Source of the DNA: Drosophila miranda
Taxonomy: Eukaryota > Arthropoda > Insecta > Diptera > Drosophilidae
Length of the DNA stretch: 64,000 nt
Direction: 5' to 3'
Assembly: GCF_003369915.1 (NCBI RefSeq)
Contig: NC_046676.1
Coordinates: 11,762,001 to 11,826,000, forward strand
A program made the position numbers and the translations under genes. The notes beneath the pieces are model-generated. The model saw only the letters and a list, made by a program, of their open reading frames with translations, was not told the DNA's origin and ran no database searches. This document shows, piece by piece, positions 58,260 to 64,000 of the stretch; within the stretch, counting starts at the first letter, position 1; each line of letters opens with the position of its first letter.

Positions 58260-61200
58260 CGGCATTAAAGTGCACTCTGCTACCACGTGAAATGCAATTG
58301 AGCTGAGCGTAAAGGCAAATAAGTGGGAAAATTGCGGCGTGAGTGTTTCTGTGTGAGTGTTTGTGAGTGTTTGTTGGTGTGTGGGTAGCCAAAAGTAAAA
58401 TAAGCGTTAAAATGTCTGTCTAACGCAGTGGAACCCCAAACGGTGGGGTTTACGGCTGGTCTGGGCTTGAGCTCTGTGGTATCGCTGCATGCGTATTGCA
58501 TTACCAGACCGGCACCCTCCACAACACACAACACACAACACACACTACCCTTCTGGCCTCCCTACCCACCCGAGAGACGACACAAAGTGGCATATGAATA
58601 GATACATGTTTTTGTTGCCTGTTTTGTTTGTCTCCCCATACATCCGGGTCGCCCGTTCACCCGCCTGTCCGTGGGTTGGTTCTCGTAATCCAACAAGCAG
58701 ACAGGTTAAATACACCGCAAGGACACACAGATACAGAGACGGAGACAGGGAGAAAGTAAGGCAGGCAGAGCAAGAGAGGCTGCTGCAAAAAAGTGCGACA
58801 AAGATGGGGGGAACAGGCGCTGGGACTCGGAGTCGCGTAGCGCAGAGACGCATCCAAACAAACAATAATCATGCAACAATAGTGAGAGCCGCAAACAAAT
58901 TGCTTTTCTATGTATGCTCATGTGTGAGTATCTGTGAATATGTGTGTGTGTGCATCAGCGCATCTGTGTGCGTGTCATGTTCGGGTTCACTTGCAGATTA
59001 GTTTCGTTGCCAGTTTGTTCTCTCTTATTTTTATTTGGTTGTCTTCCTTTGGTTTTTTTTTTCAGACGCCCAACCACACAGAATCAAAAGCCACATGGGC
59101 GTAGCCCTGACACCTACAAAAGGGGCTGTGCGGCGACTGCGGCGGCTTGACTGGCAATTAGAATTGAGAGCAAAAACTTTGCTGCATCTCATGCCTGCCC
59201 CCGAAACCATCAACACAATTACCACCACCCCTAGTGGTACAGTCTGCGATGAGCTTTTGTTGTCTGCAAAGTTTGCCTTTGACACGGGGTGGCTACACCC
59301 ATCACCCTACCCCCATCAGGCATGATGCCCTCAGTGTCCACCTGGGATGGCTGGAAAATGGAATCCATTCATTCAAATCTATGCGAGTGTCGGTGTCTGC
59401 GCTGCTTGTTCAACAAAATTGAAAATTAACTATAAATTCTATGTGGCAAAACATGCAAACATGTTTGCGGAAATACCCAACAGACCCGGGAATCTGAGGC
59501 GGAGGTCGGGCCTGCCCCCAGAGCGGTGCGGGGAGGCAACCCTGATGAGGTGTCAACCGAGGCAAACACCTTGATGACATCGAACACCCCTCATAGCACC
59601 ATGGCACAAAGCGATTCATTGTTGCGAAATTTAATGCAAGAAATTAATAAAAAAAAATAACATAAATAATGAAACAGCACCACTCTCGACGAGGGCTGGG
59701 GCTGGAGTTCGGGCGCTGACACCAAATTGAATTGCCCAAAAATTTGCTTGTGCCCCGTATACCCCGTACTCGAAGATGTCTTAGTTTTCTGGTGGATGTG
59801 GATGTATCTAACACCCAGCAGAAAGCGTTAACAATGCCATTAAGTAGATATATTCTTGATCAGCATCAAAAGCCTTCACTGTTTGTCCGTTTGTCTGTCC
59901 GTCCCGTTGAGCGCATAGATCTAAAGGACTTTAAGAGGAAGAGCTGTTAGAATAGTGTTGACAACATTCTCCCGGAGCCCAGAGTGAACACATCTATTTT
60001 GCCGGAGCTACGGTAGCCCTTCCACGCACTTAGTCTTTCTCTTTCTCTCTATTCCCATGTCTCTCTCTCACACGCTCTTCCTCGTGCAATGTGCGCCGTC
60101 TGGTTGAGGAGCGAGATTTACTAGCTGGTGTTAGTGTGAGAAGAGAGAAACCGATGTAGTGGATAAACGAAGTGCAAGAATTAACATATGAACATTACTA
60201 GCAGTCCTGGTTCATCTCTGTCTCTACTAGTAATATTGAGAGAGATCGCGGAGAGAACACCCGGAGTTCCCCATTCGTCTCTTTTCTGAAAAGCGATACT
60301 AAAAAGACAGAGAGAGGGCCTGTCTTCGGATCCCATACGAATTCGGGCGGTTACGTATAAATAAATATAATATAATGACCGAGTCCCGGGTATAAAAGTA
60401 GAGTCGCGGCCCTTAGTGTGGCTCACAGCGGTCCCGCTCGTTTTTTTTTTTTTTTTGGATAAAGTGAAGCCCTTCAAAGGTGCCAAGTACAGGGGAGTAA
60501 CGGAAGAGAGGCACCGGCAAAGGGGCTAACCCTTATGAAAAGTTGCTGCTCAAAGGGTTTTTTCGTGCATAATAAGTAAGTCCCATGTAAGTTTACTCTT
60601 GGAAAGGGTATACTGATTTTGAACAGATGCTGACAAAGCAGGGAAGAAACTATATCAAATATGTTCTTGTCCAGCATTTATACCCGTTTTCACGAGCTTC
60701 TGCTACAGAAACGATGGGTCGGTAAGGGTATCTGAGACCTCGGTCCCAAAGGATTACCCTTCTTTCTGATTTTTTTATGTTCTGACTAAGTGCTTTGGCC
60801 GAAAAGGTACCACAACCACACTCCACCCTTTTGCTAAGGAAAAGCAGTGTTAATTGCTAAAAGAGGAATACTAAAAGAGGGAAAGTGGCAAATGGAAACG
60901 CAGCAGCAGCAGTAGAGGCAGAGGCAGAGGCAGGAACAATCAGACCGACTTAACTAATAAATTCACCCGTATACGTACTCCTCCCATACGCATCATCGAG
61001 TTGAAGCGGAAATCATTTAAGCTGCCAAATCAGTCGGCCAGCTGGTCCAAACAAAAGAGAGTTGGCCAAAAGGTGCCGCATTCTCCATGGCCGTGGAACG
61101 GCCAACTGGCTGGCAGCCCAGTCCCATCCAGGCCAAGCAGAGGGGCCATGGGGCAAAAAGAAAGCGATTAATATTCATTCAGTGTCGCGCGTATATCACT

Positions 61201-63640
61201 TTTTATTTGCACAGTCAAGGCAGCAGGGTGCGGAGGAAGGGGGCGCTGCAAGGGGTGGAATGCTGAAGCAGGCGTCGGAAAGTATGCAATGGAATTCGGC
61301 GCACGCAGCGGCAGGTGTGCTTTCGTGTGTGTGTGTGTGGAGCGTGTTGATGTGTGTGTGGGGGCAAAGCCAACGCACAATTACATACAACAATTTGTGC
61401 TTTGTTTCGCTCTGTGTGCGTGTGTGCGTGTCCAAATCGCCAAAGAGCAATCGTGCAACAGCAACAGTAGGTGGCACAGCCCCAAAGATGAAGCGAAGGC
61501 AAAGGCAACCAGACCTGCTGCTGGCCTGCGGCAAGCCAGTCAGCTTTGTGCCGCTGACACCTGCCTCCCCTCCCTACCTGCCTGATCCCCAAATTGGATG
61601 CCCAAACATCAGCCCAGAGGGACGAGGGGAGGGCACAGGCAAAGGCAAAGGCGTTTAGTTTTCAATGTGAAAATTGAGAAAAATTGCCAAACGAGTTGGT
61701 AAGCGATATTCTCCGTTGTCTGCCCCCGAGAGGGATAGGGAGAGAGAAAGAATGGGACTTGCACTTGGTCGGATGCCAGGTGAGGCATGTGCCCCAGCGC
61801 CAGCGCCAGCGCCAATGCCAGCCCGTGCCCTCCCCTCCCCCCACTTATTGCAAGTTTAGTTCGCTTTGTTTTGACAACTTCTGGAGGAATGCCCTGGGAT
61901 CGGAATCATAGTCACAAAGGCACAAAGCGTTTCGTCAAATAAAAACGACAGAGAATTTTTGGCTTCAACTTACTTCCGTTTGCCTTCTAGGAGTGCGCTC
62001 TACGCTGCAATTGGAGACCAGGCCCGGAGAAGCTGCTGCCAGCCATAAAATTACGATCCAGCGGAGAGCAAATGACGCGAAACAGTCGCACGGACACGGC
62101 CGCCAGTGGCAGATTGGGGGGACGGCGGGGCCAACGGCAACAACAACACGTTCCTTACATAAAAATCGTGCAGGCCATGCTAAAAACGTTTATCCCTTTT
62201 AGCCCGAAAGGAGAACCGATGCGGGAGGGGGCACTCCCCCGAAACAATGCCTGGGCAACAACGCGAAGACAGACAAAAAAGGAAGAACAATTTCTTCGTT
62301 TTCGTCTTTAGTTTCAATGGGCCCCAGGACGGCCCAAAACCATTTTAAACGGAACGTAAGCTGAGACTGATGGCAGTCCCGACTCCTGGGTCCTGCTGCT
62401 GAATGGGGCAGGGCAAGAGCCTGGGCAAGAGTCAGATAAATGCCGCATCATTGGTTATTTATATGCCTGTGGATCTCAGGTGGATGGCTGGCCCTCAAAC
62501 GATATATTTATTTGATTTTATTGATATATATACCAGCACATGTACTCGTATAAATGCGTATAAGTAGTGCACATCTATCTCGGTGCCATCGAGTGAGGAG
62601 TGGCTTGTGCTTGTGGTCCTGTCATTACGGCCTCGGCTTCGGAGCAATTCCAAAGGTAAACCGAAGAGGAAATTAATTAAATCGCATTCAAATGATTGGC
62701 TACGTGCCATTATTAAAACGAGCATAAATTATTCCACACGTCCTAATTTCGAAGGATTTGAATGCTTACAGGCCTCAGCTCCCCTCGCTACAGAAGTCCC
62801 CCTTACCATTTGTGGTCAATCACTTGATTGCCTGCCTCTCCACACCATATGGCTGTGGTCCACGTATCCGCACTTCTAATTTATGGCAATTAATGGAAAG
62901 TTTTGTTAATACCCAAGAAGTACGTTGAAAACGTCTGCGAAGGATTAATTTCCTCTGAAATAATTGGGATTTTTTATTTCGAGTCAAATGGGACTAGTTA
63001 TAGGAATAATTTGTAATCTGTGTTAATAAATATGTAAATGTTTCGAGAATTCCCACGAAGAAGATCATATTATAGTTTCTAATTGATGAAGAGCTGCTGT
63101 CAAATTGTTTGATGGCAAAAAAGTGTAGTGAATTAAGTATAAATGTTACCTTAAATAATAACAATACGGATATGAATTCCGGTATTAGATTCATACAAAA
63201 CTCACCAAGACATTGGATAAAATATGCAAATTATTCATTATTTTTGAATTAGGGATTGGAAAATGTTGTAAAATATGCCACAAAGGATCTTCCTCTCATT
63301 CTGTCTTCTTTCCTGACTTTTCATAGAGAATCCCTAACAGGGGCCTGGTACTCCTGTTATTTCTAACATTTGTACATGCCAACGCCTGCGCCTGCCAACG
63401 TAAACAAACTGTTAAAAATGCCGGCAAGTCGAAAGTGTACCCAGTGTAATGCCAGCAGCGTTGCCAGCAGCAAGCGAAAAGCCCAAAACTGGTTTCGGCC
63501 ACATGCCACACGAAGAGACACGAACGAACGGCACGACGAGCACAGAGGAACGACGACGAGCAGCAGACAGCGGCGCAGCGACGAGTTTGTGCCACTCAAA
63601 AATGAGCCAGCGTCGCGAACGGTACCCTAGTCCGGATGGT
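58260..63640. other. 5.4-kb region without a convincing gene
   Basis: Short open frames only, many from CA/GT-rich runs (for example near 58900-58990 and 61320-61440). A possible LTR-like segment near 59955-60450 is listed separately. No RNA gene recognised. Confidence 0.5.
59955..60450 (+). mobile_element. Possible solo LTR or LTR fragment
   Basis: Begins with TGTTGACAACATTCTCC, similar in style to BEL/Pao LTR ends. It contains pyrimidine-rich blocks, an AATAAA-like stretch and a TATAAAAG box (60389-60396) with TTAGT about 23 bp downstream, then a long T run. No 3' boundary, target duplication, primer-binding site or coding sequence was found, so the call is tentative. Confidence 0.3.
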
Positions 63641-63646
63641 GCAACG

Positions 63647-63813
63647 TCAGTTAGTAGTGAGAGAAACAGAGAAAAAGAGCTTTGATAATCGTGAATAATT
63701 TTGTTAGCAGTGCCAAACATTACCGAGAAAAAACAAGAACAAAAACAAAAAATTCAGTGAAATATTCAGAAGAAGAATAACACTTCAGCCGCAGATCTGC
63801 ACAAATTTTTTTG
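63647..63813 (+). promoter_or_regulatory. Candidate transcription start and 5'-UTR exon of a gene to the right
   Basis: A perfect Inr TCAGTT (63647-63652) is followed by A-rich, ATG-poor sequence typical of Drosophila leaders (AAAAAACAAGAACAAAAAC-like). It ends at a TTGAG|GTGAAT splice-donor-like site at about 63814. No coding sequence follows in the window. Confidence 0.35.
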
Positions 63814-64000
63814 AGGTGAATATACAAATGTCAGTCCCCAGTCCCCAGTCGCCGTCCCCATATGAAGTGGCTATGTGTGTCCCCCCAACTTATGGCCGAA
63901 AACCTGCAACGCTCTGCCCAGCTTGTAGCATCATCAGAGTTACTTCAGAGAGTTACCTCAGAGTGGCCTCAGAGCTCAGAGTTACCTGCTTCCAGTTTTC

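Overview
The window is nuclear DNA of a Drosophila-type fly. Introns are short (60-180 bp) with GT/AG ends, start sites have a CAAA-ATG context, the intergenic DNA is rich in simple repeats, DRE and Motif-1 core promoter elements are present, and the proteins are clearly Drosophila orthologues (Vha44, Hmgs, Nup62, wcd, a CG6262-type trehalase). From memory these genes all belong to Muller element C (D. melanogaster 2R) but are not neighbours in this order there. I therefore infer a non-melanogaster species; the exact species cannot be read from the sequence.

Layout. 1-4.0 kb: two divergent genes, a 261-residue putative zinc-binding protein (minus) and a ZAD/C2H2 zinc-finger factor (plus), share a promoter with two perfect DRE sites. 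4.8-12.8 kb (minus): Vha44, V-ATPase subunit C, rebuilt from eight constitutive coding exons plus two in-frame optional exons that add a 470-residue low-complexity insert. 12.8-17.5 kb: 5' regions of Vha44 and Hmgs. 17.6-19.0 kb (plus): Hmgs, cytosolic HMG-CoA synthase. 20.0-21.5 kb (minus): a secreted or lysosomal GH27 glycosidase with NAGA-like specificity residues, divergent from Nup62 (22.3-23.5 kb, plus), which converges on wcd/UTP18 (25.1-23.6 kb, minus). 25.1-26.1 kb holds an old tandem duplication. 26.1-26.8 kb (minus) encodes a small unrecognised protein with three possible zinc sites.

26.9-36.0 kb has no convincing gene. 36.0-40.8 kb (plus) is the most unusual locus: a GH37 trehalase whose catalytic motifs are intact but whose last exon continues for nearly 1,000 residues. 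That tail has five copies of a 47-residue repeat, then 25 copies of a 10-residue DPY repeat, then a Cys-rich end. 40.8-57.6 kb is another long stretch without a convincing gene, holding microsatellites and isolated TATA-like motifs. 57.65-58.26 kb (plus) encodes a 157-residue four-helix membrane protein. 58.3-63.6 kb is again non-coding apart from a possible LTR fragment near 60 kb. The last 400 bases look like a 5' untranslated exon of a gene lying to the right.

Most of the genes are housekeeping (proton pump, isoprenoid synthesis, nuclear pore, ribosome biogenesis, glycan and trehalose hydrolysis). They do not form a pathway or operon. Exon limits below were set by splice-site motifs and by agreement of reading phase across every junction; none has been checked against transcripts.
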